Positions 53,072 to 61,361 of a stretch of 64,000 bases of DNA are shown in pieces. Position 1 is the first letter of the stretch; each line of letters begins with the position of its first letter. The notes beneath the pieces were generated by a model. It saw nothing but the letters and a program-made list of their open reading frames with translations. It was not told where the DNA came from and searched no databases. The translations under genes and the position numbers were made by a program. Source of the stretch: Corynebacterium striatum ATCC 6940 (GTDB lineage: Bacteria > Actinomycetota > Actinomycetes > Mycobacteriales > Mycobacteriaceae); the NCBI RefSeq assembly GCF_000159135.1, contig NZ_GG667528.1:25358-89357 (forward strand), in the 5' to 3' direction.

Positions 53072-53455
53072 TTAGAAATCTAGCTCTGGAAGTTGAGAAA
53101 GGGCATCGTCGTCAGCGCCCGTGGCGGCGGATGCGTTGTAGATCAGTTCAGTGAGCTCTTCCTTTTCCTCCGGCTCTAAGATGGCGTCAGCATTCTTGCG
53201 GTTGAAGGCGCCGAGTTCCTCGACGGAGCGGTTGATCACAGCCGTCAAAGTCGGGCCATCAGGATCGTCCGGCAATGCATCGAGGTCGTCGAAAAGCTTC
53301 TCCACAATGGTGCGCAGCTCCGGCAACGCTGCTGCATCGAAAGGCGCTTCCCAGAATTCCTTCTCATCTTCTTTGAGGTAGCTGCCGGTGGCAAAAGACT
53401 CTAGGTTGCTGATGAACTCGTCAATGTTGGGCTGAAAATCTACGCGAATGCTCAT
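53072..53455 (-). CDS. Small acidic protein of unknown function
   Basis: A 127-residue soluble, strongly acidic protein with no cysteine. It begins MSIRVDFQPNIDEFISNLES and ends in SQLPELDF. Predicted to be mostly helical. No family is recognised. It lies between mshC and the HAD phosphatase on the same strand with short gaps, so it is probably in the same transcription unit. Confidence 0.7.
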   Translation of the reverse strand: MSIRVDFQPNIDEFISNLESFATGSYLKEDEKEFWEAPFDAAALPELRTIVEKLFDDLDALPDDPDGPTLTAVINRSVEELGAFNRKNADAILEPEEKEELTELIYNASAATGADDDALSQLPELDF

Positions 53456-53479
53456 GCAGTGAATTCTGCCCTAAGTTCC

Positions 53480-54718
53480 CTAGGCCCGCACGCCAAGCAG
53501 CGAATCAAGTGCGGTGCGGATGAGCTCCCCAGCCTCGTCATTGTTCGCGCCGCGATCTGCAGATGCCCACGCATCAACGGCCGCAAGTACAGCTGGGGTG
53601 TCCAAGTCGTTGGCCAGTGCCCCGCGGATTGCGGCCACGAGCTCCTGCGCAACTTCGAGAGAACCTGGGTTCTGCAGCGCATCGCGCCATACTCCGAGGC
53701 GCTCATTTGCCTGTTCTAGGACCTCATCGGACCAGTCGCGTTCAGCACGGTAGTGGCCTGCGAAGACACCGAGACGGATCGCGGAAGGATCAACGCCTGC
53801 TTCCACCAACTTGTGAACGAAAACCAGGTTGCCCAGCGACTTCGACATCTTGACGCCGTCGAGGCCAATCATGCCGGTGTGGACATAAACCTGGGCCATG
53901 CGCTCTACCCCAAGGGCCGCTTCAGCATGGGCTGCGGAGAACTCATGGTGCGGGAACTTCAAGTCGCTGCCGCCTCCTTGGATATCAAAAGGCGCGCCTA
54001 GGCGGTTGGTCGCAATGGCAGAGCACTCGATGTGCCAACCAGGACGGCCCGGGCCAAAGGGAGAATCCCAGGCAGGCTCGCCTTCGCGGTGCGCGCGCCA
54101 GACCAATGCATCCAACGGGTTGCGCTTGCCGGGGCGATCGGGATCACCGCCGCGTTCGGCAAAGAATTCCGCCATCTCGGCTGCGGTGTAGTTGGACTCG
54201 TATCCAAAGTTCTTAGTGGCGTCGATCGAGGCATAAACGTCGGGGAACTCAGGATCGTCGACTACGTAAGCCGCGCCGGCGTCGATAAGCTTGCTCACCA
54301 TCTCAGTGACTTCATCGATGACTTCCATTGCGCCCACGTAATCCTGCGGCGGCAAAACGGAAAGAAGCTCCATGTCGGAGCGGAACAAATTGATCTGCGA
54401 GGTCCCCAGCTCACGCCAGTCCACTCCGTCGCGCTCAGCGCGCTCGAACAGTGGGTCATCAACGTCGGTGATGTTCTGGACGTAGTGCACCTGGTAGCCG
54501 TTATCCAGCAGCTGGCGGTAAGCCAAGTCGAACGTCAGGTAGGTCGCTGCGTGGCCCAAGTGCGTCGAATCGTAGGGGGTGATGCCACAGACGTACATGG
54601 TGGCAGTTTCGCCGCTGACCTCTACCTTGCGGATGGTTTCATCCGCAGAATCGTAAAGATGCAGTGCGTGAGGTTTCCCGGGAACAGTATCAACGCGGGG
54701 TGTGGGCCAAGAATGCAT
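53480..54718 (-). CDS. mshC: Mycothiol ligase MshC
   Basis: A 412-residue class I cysteinyl-tRNA-synthetase-like ligase that joins cysteine to glucosaminyl-inositol in mycothiol synthesis. The HIGH-type motif is in [17 protein letters not shown] (residues ~46-62). KMSKS is present in [10 protein letters not shown] near residue 284, and the zinc/cysteine-binding region includes [11 protein letters not shown] and [12 protein letters not shown]. It lacks the anticodon-binding domain of CysS. Mycothiol is the main low-molecular-weight thiol of Actinobacteria. The transcript is probably leaderless, and a 16-codon frame precedes it. Confidence 0.95.
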   Translation of the reverse strand: MHSWPTPRVDTVPGKPHALHLYDSADETIRKVEVSGETATMYVCGITPYDSTHLGHAATYLTFDLAYRQLLDNGYQVHYVQNITDVDDPLFERAERDGVDWRELGTSQINLFRSDMELLSVLPPQDYVGAMEVIDEVTEMVSKLIDAGAAYVVDDPEFPDVYASIDATKNFGYESNYTAAEMAEFFAERGGDPDRPGKRNPLDALVWRAHREGEPAWDSPFGPGRPGWHIECSAIATNRLGAPFDIQGGGSDLKFPHHEFSAAHAEAALGVERMAQVYVHTGMIGLDGVKMSKSLGNLVFVHKLVEAGVDPSAIRLGVFAGHYRAERDWSDEVLEQANERLGVWRDALQNPGSLEVAQELVAAIRGALANDLDTPAVLAAVDAWASADRGANNDEAGELIRTALDSLLGVRA

Positions 54719-54723
54719 GCGGT

Positions 54724-54774
54724 CTATCGTAGCCCCGCACCCGCACCTAATGCACGTTCAGATGCATTAGGCAT
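54724..54774 (-). CDS. Possible 16-residue upstream peptide before mshC
   Basis: A 17-codon frame (including stop) begins [11 protein letters not shown] perfect AGGAGG lies 9 nt before its ATG and overlaps the end of uppP, so it could be translated by coupling to uppP. The frame contains a hairpin (CCTAATGCA / TGCATTAGG), and its stop overlaps the mshC -10 element. It may be a leader peptide, or the Shine-Dalgarno sequence may be fortuitous. Confidence 0.35.
   Translation of the reverse strand: MPNASERALGAGAGLR
54726..54731 (-). promoter_or_regulatory. -10 element for a leaderless mshC transcript
   Basis: TACGAT on the minus strand, 7 bp before the ATG at 54718. No ribosome binding site precedes mshC. 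Confidence 0.55.
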
Positions 54775-54787
54775 GAAGTAAATCCTC

Positions 54788-55651
54788 CTAAGGCTGCAGG
54801 ACGCCGAGCGCCAGCAGAATCATCACCAGAATGCCCACTGGGATGCGGTACGCAGCGAACCACTCGAAGGAGTGGTTGCCCACGAACTTCAGTAACCAGG
54901 CAATGGAAGCATAGCCAATGACGAAGGCGATGAGCGTGCCCACCAACAACTGCGCGCCAGTGGCGGACTGGCCGACGGAGGGGCCAAAGGCGTCGCCAAG
55001 CGAGAAAAGCCCCGAGGCCAGCACAGCAGGAATGGCGAGCAGGAAGCTAAAGCGCGTGGCGACCTCACGGTCCAAGCCCAAGAAAAGGCCGCCCGAAATG
55101 GTACCGCCGGAGCGCGAGACACCTGGGATGAGCGCAAGGCACTGGCATAGGCCCATGACCACGGCATCTTTCATCGTAAGCTCGTCGAAACCGCGCTCCT
55201 TCTTGCCCACCCGTTCGGCCGCGATGAACACGAAGGAGAAGATGATGAGCATGGCGGCGGTAATCCACAGGTTGCGGAGGTTATCGCGAATCAGGTCTTT
55301 ACCAACAACGCCCAAGATGCCGATCGGAATGGAGCCGACGATGACCATCCACCCCATCCGATAGTCCTGGCCCCGCTGCTCCTTGTTGAAAAGTCCGCGG
55401 AACCAGCCGGTGATAATTTGCCAAATCATGCCGGCAAAGTAGACCAAGACGGCTGCTTCAGTACCCAGCTGAATGACTGCGGTAAAGGAAGCACCTGCAT
55501 CCTCGCCCCAGAAGAGCTCTGAGATGATGCGAAGGTGCCCGGAGGAGCTCACGGGTAGAAACTCCGTGAGGCCTTGGACGATGGATAGGACAATGACCTG
55601 GATCCAGGACATCGCGTCTGTTGCTGCTGCGGTATTCACTCGGGAGAGCAT
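54788..55651 (-). CDS. uppP: Undecaprenyl-diphosphatase UppP/BacA
   Basis: A 287-residue integral membrane phosphatase with about eight helices that recycles undecaprenyl diphosphate for peptidoglycan and polysaccharide synthesis. The two family motifs are [13 protein letters not shown] (residues ~31-43) and [18 protein letters not shown] (~175-192). It can confer bacitracin tolerance when overproduced. The start is uncertain: ATG 55651, a GTG at 55639 that would suit a leaderless transcript, or the ATG at 55612 (MSWIQ) favoured by homologues. Confidence 0.9.
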   Translation of the reverse strand: MLSRVNTAAATDAMSWIQVIVLSIVQGLTEFLPVSSSGHLRIISELFWGEDAGASFTAVIQLGTEAAVLVYFAGMIWQIITGWFRGLFNKEQRGQDYRMGWMVIVGSIPIGILGVVGKDLIRDNLRNLWITAAMLIIFSFVFIAAERVGKKERGFDELTMKDAVVMGLCQCLALIPGVSRSGGTISGGLFLGLDREVATRFSFLLAIPAVLASGLFSLGDAFGPSVGQSATGAQLLVGTLIAFVIGYASIAWLLKFVGNHSFEWFAAYRIPVGILVMILLALGVLQP

Positions 55652-55692
55652 ACATACCGCGGCACACTTCGGGATTTACCCACGCTGGCTGC

Positions 55693-55698
55693 TACGAT
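55693..55698 (+). promoter_or_regulatory. -10 element for the lipoprotein gene
   Basis: TACGAT lies 8 bp before the GTG at 55707, so the transcript is probably leaderless. Confidence 0.5.
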
Positions 55699-55706
55699 AA
55701 ACAATC

Positions 55707-56747
55707 GTGAACGCACAGGCCAAGACAAAGAAATTGATGCCTCTAGCGCTGGCCATTAGCACTCTCGCGTTGAGTGCATGTCAGCCGGAAACGGGAGTCG
55801 GAGGAGATCCTGACTCGGCTCTGAAGGCAAACGCTACCCCGGCGCCGAGTTCCTCGTCTGCCGGCAAACCCGCTGGCAAGCTCGCCCAAGTTGATGCGGA
55901 TGTCGTTGACTTGGCCGCTCATGGCGATACCATTGCAGCGCGGACCAAGGCAGAACTTTTGGTTGGCTCCCAGAAGGACTTCCTAGGCGGTTCCCCGAAG
56001 AAGGTTGCCATCGATGACAGGTGCGGCGACCTTAGCTCTTCCGAGCAAGGCTTTGTCCTCGCGTGCGGCGACAAGGTCTTGCTCATTGACCCCGCCAAGC
56101 CGGAAGCGCCTGAAGAGGTCGCAATGGAAGAAGAAACTCCGGTCACCGTGGCCACGCAGCTTTCCTCGGGCGAGCTCTTCGTCGGTTCCCACGAGTCCAA
56201 CGCCGTGGGCATTTACGTCGATGGCAAGCGCGACCGCGAGATCAAGGTCGAGGAAGGCTCAGATCAGCTGTTGGCCGTTCCGAATCTCGACGGCACCGAT
56301 AACGTGGTTCGGATTCTGCGCGCTGACTCCACGATTCAGTCCATCGACTGGGAGAAAGATCGTGCGGGCGGCCGTTTGCGTGCGGGTCAAGGCATCGGCC
56401 AGATTGCGGTTGGTGAGGGCGCGATTGTCCTCGGCTCCGACACCTCCGGCAAGCGCCTGGCGGTCTATACCGCGGACGACGTAATCCGCCTCCACCAGTA
56501 CGGCAACGTCGACGGCACCCCTTGGGCCGTGGCCTGGGACCCTGCTCGCAAGCTGGCATGGGTGACCACCACCGATACCGGGAAGGCACATGCGTTCTCG
56601 ATCGAATCCGGAGTGCCGATGGCTAAAGGTAGCGTAGACACTGTCGCTGATGCGCAAAACATCGCCGTGCTTGACGACGCCACCCTCGTCACCGCCTCAG
56701 CCACAGGTGACGGCATCCAATTCATTTCCGATCCTGACGTGAAGTAG
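55707..56747 (+). CDS. Putative lipoprotein with repeated beta-propeller-like segments
   Basis: A 346-residue exported protein. The N-terminus is basic, followed by a hydrophobic stretch and the lipobox LSAC (Cys at residue 25). A Ser/Ala/Pro linker leads to a domain of about 280 residues built of repeated short beta strands (for example LVGSQ, LFVGSHESNAVGIYVDG, LAVYTADDVIRLHQYG, and LAWVTTTDTGKAHAF), which suggests a beta-propeller. It is likely anchored to the outer face of the cytoplasmic membrane. The function is unknown. It lies 9 bp upstream of pyrD and is divergent from uppP. Confidence 0.8.
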   Translation: MNAQAKTKKLMPLALAISTLALSACQPETGVGGDPDSALKANATPAPSSSSAGKPAGKLAQVDADVVDLAAHGDTIAARTKAELLVGSQKDFLGGSPKKVAIDDRCGDLSSSEQGFVLACGDKVLLIDPAKPEAPEEVAMEEETPVTVATQLSSGELFVGSHESNAVGIYVDGKRDREIKVEEGSDQLLAVPNLDGTDNVVRILRADSTIQSIDWEKDRAGGRLRAGQGIGQIAVGEGAIVLGSDTSGKRLAVYTADDVIRLHQYGNVDGTPWAVAWDPARKLAWVTTTDTGKAHAFSIESGVPMAKGSVDTVADAQNIAVLDDATLVTASATGDGIQFISDPDVK

Positions 56748-56756
56748 GACCCCAAA

Positions 56757-57869
56757 ATGCAACAAACACGTGTCGATAAGGCCCGCAAAGCGGCGTATCA
56801 GCTTGCTCTGAAGGGCATGTTCAAACTTTCGCCAGAGCGTATCCACCTCATCATGATCGGTGCCCTCAGCGGTCTGCAGAAAGCGCCCTTCTTGCACCGT
56901 GGTCTGCACAAGATTGTACCGGTTAATGATCCGGTCCTCTCGCAGGAAGTATTTGGAGTTACCTTCCCGCGCCCGCTGGGTTTGGCAGCTGGCTTCGATA
57001 AGAATGCAACCGCGGCGGATACCTGGAGCGGCGTGGGCTTCGGCTACGCGGAGCTAGGCACCGTGACTGCGAAGGCACAGCCTGGTAACCCATCCCCTCG
57101 CCTGTTCCGTTTGAAGGCAGACCGCGGCATTCTCAACCGCATGGGCTTTAACAACGAGGGTGCCGCTGCGGCGGCACGGCACCTACGTGCTCGAAAGACC
57201 TCTGACGTCATTGGTATCAACATAGGCAAGACCAAGGTGACTCCGGCTGAAGAAGCCGTAGCGGACTACCGCCAGTCTGCTTCCGTTCTTGGCGACTTGG
57301 CCGACTACCTCGTGGTCAACGTTTCTTCGCCGAACACCCCGGGCCTGCGTGACCTTCAAGCGGTCGAGTCCCTGCGTCCGATCATGGCTGCGGTTCAGGA
57401 ATCCACCTCTTCCCCGGTTCTGGTCAAGATTGCCCCGGACCTTTCTGATGAGGACGTTGACGCCGTGGCAGACATGGCCGTTGACCTTGGCTTGGCGGGC
57501 ATCGTGGCAACGAACACCACCATCTCCCGTGAGGGGCTCAAGACCCCAGCCGATGAAGTTGCCGCGATGGGCGCTGGTGGCGTCTCCGGCCCTCCTGTGG
57601 CAGCTCGTTCCCTGGAAGTTCTAAAACGACTGCACGAGCGCGTCGGCGATAAATTGGTGCTTGTTTCTGTAGGCGGCATTGAGACCCCTGAACAGGCCTG
57701 GCAACGCATCGCAGCGGGTGCTTCCCTCCTGCAGGGCTACACCGGGCTCATCTACGGTGGCCCGGACTGGATTCGGGACATCCATCGTGGAATCGCGCAG
57801 CAGATTCATGCGCACGGCTTGTGCAACATCTCTGAGGCCGTCGGCTCTGGGCTGCCTTGGAAGAGCTAA
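56757..57869 (+). CDS. pyrD: Dihydroorotate dehydrogenase (quinone)
   Basis: A 370-residue class 2 enzyme that oxidises dihydroorotate to orotate in pyrimidine synthesis and passes electrons to menaquinone. The N-terminal membrane-associating helices (residues ~1-45) are followed by the FMN barrel. Landmarks: [43 protein letters not shown] with the catalytic Ser, [11 protein letters not shown] and [15 protein letters not shown]. It is co-directional with the lipoprotein gene and ends at a strong terminator. Confidence 0.96.
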   Translation: MQQTRVDKARKAAYQLALKGMFKLSPERIHLIMIGALSGLQKAPFLHRGLHKIVPVNDPVLSQEVFGVTFPRPLGLAAGFDKNATAADTWSGVGFGYAELGTVTAKAQPGNPSPRLFRLKADRGILNRMGFNNEGAAAAARHLRARKTSDVIGINIGKTKVTPAEEAVADYRQSASVLGDLADYLVVNVSSPNTPGLRDLQAVESLRPIMAAVQESTSSPVLVKIAPDLSDEDVDAVADMAVDLGLAGIVATNTTISREGLKTPADEVAAMGAGGVSGPPVAARSLEVLKRLHERVGDKLVLVSVGGIETPEQAWQRIAAGASLLQGYTGLIYGGPDWIRDIHRGIAQQIHAHGLCNISEAVGSGLPWKS

Positions 57870-57883
57870 GCCCCAAAAATAAA

Positions 57884-57924
57884 AGCGTCCCTGCCTCGAT
57901 TCCTTTAGCTGAGGCAGGGACGCT
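57884..57924. terminator. Terminator after pyrD
   Basis: 14-bp perfect stem AGCGTCCCTGCCTC / GAGGCAGGGACGCT with a 13-nt loop. ATTCTTG follows on the plus strand, and the opposite side is A-rich, so it can serve both convergent genes. Confidence 0.85.
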
Positions 57925-57934
57925 ATTCTTGCCG

Positions 57935-58396
57935 CTACTGCTGTGGTGGGACCTTGGTCATGGCGGTGCGCCTAATGATGAAGGCACACAGCAATGCGCC
58001 GACAAAGTAAGTGAATACGAGCGGCTGGCCAGTGACCATAAGCGGCTCGGTGGGCATGAAGCGGCCCGCCACGATGGCGATGAGCGCCATAACCAGGGCG
58101 ATGAGCTGGGTGCGGCTGCCCTTCTGGTCTTTGCGAACCGTGCTGAATGCGCCGACCAAGATCGCAGCGAAAACAATGAACACCACGTTCCACGTCCACT
58201 CGAAGGGGGCGCCGAATCCGTCGTTGACGATGGCGAGAACCCCCAGCAACACGAGCACGAAGGCCAGTGCTGAAAAGGCACCGCCAACGCGCCATGCTAA
58301 AGGAATTGTCACGCCCTCGGCGTTATCCTTGGCAGGCTCGCCTGCGGGTCGATTGTTTCCGGCGGTTCCTTCGATGGGTGAATGCTTGTGGCTCAT
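57935..58396 (-). CDS. Membrane protein of unknown function
   Basis: A 153-residue protein. A polar N-terminal segment of about 35 residues is followed by four hydrophobic helices (about residues 38-55, 65-85, 98-112 and 123-140). No known domain is recognised. The ATG at 58396 lies 8 bp after a -10-like TAGTAT that overlaps the stop of the PEBP gene, so it may be leaderless, or both genes may share one mRNA. An ATG at 58426 would overlap the PEBP gene. Confidence 0.7.
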   Translation of the reverse strand: MSHKHSPIEGTAGNNRPAGEPAKDNAEGVTIPLAWRVGGAFSALAFVLVLLGVLAIVNDGFGAPFEWTWNVVFIVFAAILVGAFSTVRKDQKGSRTQLIALVMALIAIVAGRFMPTEPLMVTGQPLVFTYFVGALLCAFIIRRTAMTKVPPQQ

Positions 58397-58407
58397 AGAA
58401 AGAAATA

Positions 58408-58947
58408 CTAAGTGGTCTCGTACCAACCCCAGGTAATGGCACGGCCAATTGCGTGGAAGTTTAGGTTAAAGCCCAGCACAGTTGGGGTGGACTCTGGGTC
58501 GATGTCAAGTTTCTCGACGTCCACCGCATGAACCACGTAGAGGTAACGGTGCGGTGCATGTCCGGCCGGCGGGTTGGGGCCGTAGTAGGTCTTTTTGCCC
58601 GAGTCGCCGCGCAGGCTGACGACGCCCTCGATGCCAAGGTCTTCAGCCGAACCAGCGCCGGTAGGAAGCTCGGTGATGTGGGCCGGAATGTTAAATGCAG
58701 CCCAGTGCCAGAAGCCTGAGGCAGTTGGGGCATCAGGGTCGAAGCACGTAACGGCGTAGGACTTGGTGCCTTCTGGTGCTCCACTCCACGCAAGCTGCGG
58801 GGAGATATCCTCCGGTGCGCGGAATCGCGCTTCGATTTCTTCGCCCTGGGTGATATCGGTCGAGGTCAACGTGAAGGATGGCAGGTCCTTGAGCGGCGCA
58901 TATGGATCTGGGCCAGGGAAACGGGAGTCATTTGTGTATGAAGTCAT
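58408..58947 (-). CDS. YbhB/YbcL-type PEBP family protein
   Basis: A 179-residue protein of the phosphatidylethanolamine-binding (Raf kinase inhibitor-like) family. Core motifs: FDPDAPTASGFWHWAAFNIP, which contains the DPDxP and GxxHW ligand-site patterns, and YYGPNPPAGHAPHRYLYVVHAVD, which contains the GxHRY segment. Bacterial members are soluble and of uncertain function. It lies just upstream of the four-helix membrane protein gene on the same strand. Confidence 0.9.
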   Translation of the reverse strand: MTSYTNDSRFPGPDPYAPLKDLPSFTLTSTDITQGEEIEARFRAPEDISPQLAWSGAPEGTKSYAVTCFDPDAPTASGFWHWAAFNIPAHITELPTGAGSAEDLGIEGVVSLRGDSGKKTYYGPNPPAGHAPHRYLYVVHAVDVEKLDIDPESTPTVLGFNLNFHAIGRAITWGWYETT

Positions 58948-59109
58948 AACTCAGTTGTACCTGAGGTCACACCTTGCTGTCGATGGGGCGGGCATCACCC
59001 TTCCGTCGACTATAGGAGACTCCGGCCGGTGTCATGCTTACATAGATGTGTTTTCATCTTCGAGTAAGAGCCATAATTAGTGCAGCTTTTTGCGCTCTGA
59101 ACTGCCGAT

Positions 59110-59139
59110 TTGTCTATGTGCGGCGTTTCGCGCTACAGT
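59110..59139 (+). promoter_or_regulatory. Promoter of tRNA-Leu
   Basis: TTGTCT (59110-59115) and TACAGT (59134-59139) are 18 bp apart, 35 bp before the tRNA 5' end. Confidence 0.6.
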
Positions 59140-59174
59140 ATTCGAGTGCCCAGCCGAGAGGCTGAAAACACCCA

Positions 59175-59260
59175 GCCCGGGTGGCGGAATGGCAGACGCG
59201 CTAGCTTGAGGTGCTAGTGTCCTATTAACGGACGTGGGGGTTCAAGTCCCCCCTCGGGCA
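59175..59260 (+). tRNA. tRNA-Leu (anticodon GAG)
   Basis: An 86-nt class II cloverleaf. The acceptor is GCCCGGG / CTCGGGC with discriminator A. The anticodon stem CTAGC / GCTAG holds the loop TTGAGGT, giving anticodon GAG. The long variable arm is around TGTCCTATTAACGGACG, and the T arm carries GGGGGTTCAAGTCCCCC. CCA is not encoded. Confidence 0.95.
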
Positions 59261-59270
59261 CAATTGTGAA

Positions 59271-59304
59271 GTCTCGCGACATCGTTCCTGCGGTGTCGCG
59301 ACAC
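59271..59304 (+). terminator. Terminator of tRNA-Leu
   Basis: 11-bp arms with one mismatch (GTCTCGCGACA / TGTCGCGACAC), followed by TTTTCGTTTTG on the plus strand. Confidence 0.8.
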
Positions 59305-59332
59305 TTTTCGTTTTGCTACTTAGCCCCTGGTC

Positions 59333-59400
59333 GATCTGCGTAACTGACGAGGAAGCCGCGTCCAGAGCAGAACCGGTGGGCTTCGTTGTCAGTTGTGCAC
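59333..59400. repeat. 68-bp palindromic repeat, unit 1
   Basis: The ends form an imperfect inverted repeat: TGCGTAACTGACGAGGAAG (59337-59355) and, on the other strand, TGCACAACTGACAACGAAG (59381-59399). Length and end sequences match the second unit at 59498-59565. Confidence 0.75.
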
Positions 59401-59497
59401 GTTTCAGCTTCTGTCGTCCGTCCTCGGCGCGATGTGCAGGGCCTTGCGTCGTGTTTGTGGCAGGTGCCGGTTCCGCGGCGTCCTGCTTCGCCCGCTG

Positions 59498-59565
59498 GAT
59501 CTGCATAACTGCCAACGAGAGCCTCTGTGAACGCAAAACTGACGCTTTCGTTGTCAGCTACGCAC
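59498..59565. repeat. 68-bp palindromic repeat, unit 2
   Basis: Same length and the same conserved ends as unit 1: TGCATAACTGCCAACGAGAG (59502-59521) and, on the other strand, TGCGTAGCTGACAACGAAAG (59545-59564). The middle of the unit is poorly conserved. Confidence 0.75.
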
Positions 59566-59613
59566 ACCCCACCGCCCCAGCGCATCACTGCACCGGGCGG
59601 CCGCCACAAAGAA

Positions 59614-59645
59614 AGCGCCCATCCCCAAACTTGGGAACAGGCGCT
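59614..59645 (-). terminator. Terminator of the dedA-type gene
   Basis: Stem AGCGCC / GGCGCT with an inner CCCAA / TTGGG pairing. On the minus strand TTCTTTG follows. Confidence 0.6.
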
Positions 59646-59687
59646 CAGTTTTGCTGGTGCTGGCGGCCCTACGGCCTCAATGTTGCT

Positions 59688-60362
59688 TTAAACGGTCTCA
59701 GGCTCCGCGGCATCAGGATTGAGCGCTGCTACCTTCGGCTCCTTGGTCGCCTTGAAACGGTCCAAGACGTACTTCACCACGATCGGGAGAACAGACAAGC
59801 CAATAATCAGCAGCATGATCTTCTCGATAGAATCTGCGATGCCCGGAATGTTACCCAAGAACATACCAACCAGATTCATGGAGAGCACCCAGGCAATTGC
59901 GCCAGAGACGTTCCATACCACGAAGTTCTTGTACGGCATTTCCGCAGTACCGGCAGCAACTGGGATAAAGGTGCGTACAATCGGCACAAAGCGGCCCAAG
60001 ACCAAGGCTACTGGGCCGTGCTTCTCAAAGAACTCCTCAGCCGACTGCAAGTGCTCGGTCTTAAGAACCTTCGCGTCGTCCTTGAAGAGTCGACGGCCGA
60101 ATCGGTGTCCCAGGTAGTAACCCACCTGGTCACCCAAAATGGCCGCAACAATTCCTACAGCAAGCAGCGTCCAAATATTGACATCCAGCTGCTCACGCAG
60201 GATAGCTGCGGTAACCAGCAGTGAGTCGCCCGGTAGGAACGGGAATAGCACGCCGGACTCAATAAACACGACGATGCCAATGCCGGCAATAACCCAAGGG
60301 CCAAAGGCCTCCAAAAGGGTTGCGGCGTCCATATAGGACAAGAGATTGGAAATTGTGTCCAC
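59688..60362 (-). CDS. DedA-family membrane protein
   Basis: A 224-residue polytopic protein with about five or six helices. DedA landmarks are GIVVFIESGVLFPFLPGDSLL, ILGDQVGYYLGHRFGRRLF, EFFEKHGPVALVLGRFVPIVRTFIP in segments, and AGTAEMPYKNF. Members are thought to act as proton-driven lipid-carrier (undecaprenyl phosphate or phospholipid) flippases that affect envelope homeostasis. The GTG at 60362 has GGAG 7 nt upstream; longer frames from 60464 lack this signal. It is divergent from the TVP38-type gene. Confidence 0.87.
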   Translation of the reverse strand: MDTISNLLSYMDAATLLEAFGPWVIAGIGIVVFIESGVLFPFLPGDSLLVTAAILREQLDVNIWTLLAVGIVAAILGDQVGYYLGHRFGRRLFKDDAKVLKTEHLQSAEEFFEKHGPVALVLGRFVPIVRTFIPVAAGTAEMPYKNFVVWNVSGAIAWVLSMNLVGMFLGNIPGIADSIEKIMLLIIGLSVLPIVVKYVLDRFKATKEPKVAALNPDAAEPETV

Positions 60363-60546
60363 TCGATTCTCCAAAAAATAAGGCGCTGCAGGCCGCAGCG
60401 CGAGTAACCGCCTTCTAGTATCGTCTGCAGCTCGCCCATCTCCTAGCTCGACGTGCGATTTCACTGCAAATTGTCGTGATCAACACAGCCTAGCCACAGG
60501 TAACCCAATTCCACATCGCAAGTTCCGAGCGCTACTGTTTTAGCCT

Positions 60547-61263
60547 ATGACCCAATTTCTAGGATGGCTGCGCACTTTCGGAGCCTTTCTCGCGGAACTG
60601 TCCAAGTCCGCGCTTTCAGCCATCCGCAGTTGGTCGATGACCCGGTGGGCGATGGCTCTAGGAGCGATCATCGCCATTGTGGTCGCAGCATTGCTTGTCG
60701 ACGTCCCCGACATCGCCGACCTACGTTCCTGGGCGGAGGGCCTTGGGCCCTGGTTCGTCGTTGCCTTTGTCTTAGGTTATGTCATATTTACGCAATTTCC
60801 GCTGCCCCGCACCATTTGGACCGTGGCGGCTGGCGTCCTGTTCGGGGCTTGGGTCGGCCTCGGCCTATCTCTCCTCGCTTTGACGCTCTCGGCGATGATT
60901 TCACTCCTGCTGGTTCGCTGGCTCCTCGGTGACTGGATCCAACCTCACCTCTCCCACCCTGCTGTCTTCAAGATCAATTCGCGGCTGGAAAGGCGCGGGT
61001 GGCTCGCTATCGCCAGCCTCAGAATGGTGGCCGGTGTCCCCTTCTCCATCCTCAACTATGTAGCCGCATTGACGCCCATCCCCGTCGGGCAATTTACGCT
61101 TGCGACACTGATCGGTTCGATTCCCACGACTGCCCTAGGCGTATTCTTCGGCGACGCCCTCACCGGCAAATCCGAACCATGGCTCTTCGTTGCCATGGCC
61201 ATTCTCGCGGTCTTGGGCATCGGCGGATTAGTCCTAGACTCCAAACTGCCGCAACGTCCTTAA
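60547..61263 (+). CDS. TVP38/TMEM64-family membrane protein
   Basis: A 238-residue protein with about six helices, related to DedA through the SNARE-associated/VTT domain. Core motifs: FPLPRTIWTVAAGVLFGAWVGLGLSLL, the middle RLERRGWLAIASLRMVAGVPFSILNYVAALTPI in segments, and the GSIPTTALGVFFGD re-entrant region. The function is probably membrane lipid handling. It is divergent from the dedA-type gene with 184 bp between the starts, so this site carries two members of the same superfamily side by side. Confidence 0.85.
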   Translation: MTQFLGWLRTFGAFLAELSKSALSAIRSWSMTRWAMALGAIIAIVVAALLVDVPDIADLRSWAEGLGPWFVVAFVLGYVIFTQFPLPRTIWTVAAGVLFGAWVGLGLSLLALTLSAMISLLLVRWLLGDWIQPHLSHPAVFKINSRLERRGWLAIASLRMVAGVPFSILNYVAALTPIPVGQFTLATLIGSIPTTALGVFFGDALTGKSEPWLFVAMAILAVLGIGGLVLDSKLPQRP

Positions 61264-61361
61264 ATCCTCCGCCGGAGGCGCGGGGTCAAGTTTCATATAT
61301 AGATTTTGGCGACTATGCTGAAGCGCAAACAGCTACTCGTTGCACTATTTGAGGAGACAGC

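Larger units (their letters stand above)
59305..59613. other. Gene-free region carrying two palindromic repeat units
   Basis: About 310 bp between the tRNA-Leu terminator and the dedA terminator. It contains two related 68-bp palindromic units (59333-59400 and 59498-59565) separated by a 97-bp GC-rich spacer. Long frames exist on both strands but their composition and repeats argue against coding. Confidence 0.6.

Noticed and set aside
59316-59609. 97-codon minus-strand frame with an internal protein repeat (ADNES...SYADP / TDNEA...SYADR)
   Set aside because: The repeat is explained by the two 68-bp palindromic DNA units; palindrome symmetry, not protein constraint, accounts for the similarity.
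59313-60224. 303-codon plus-strand frame after tRNA-Leu
   Set aside because: Two thirds of it are antisense to the dedA-type gene and the rest is the palindromic repeat region.
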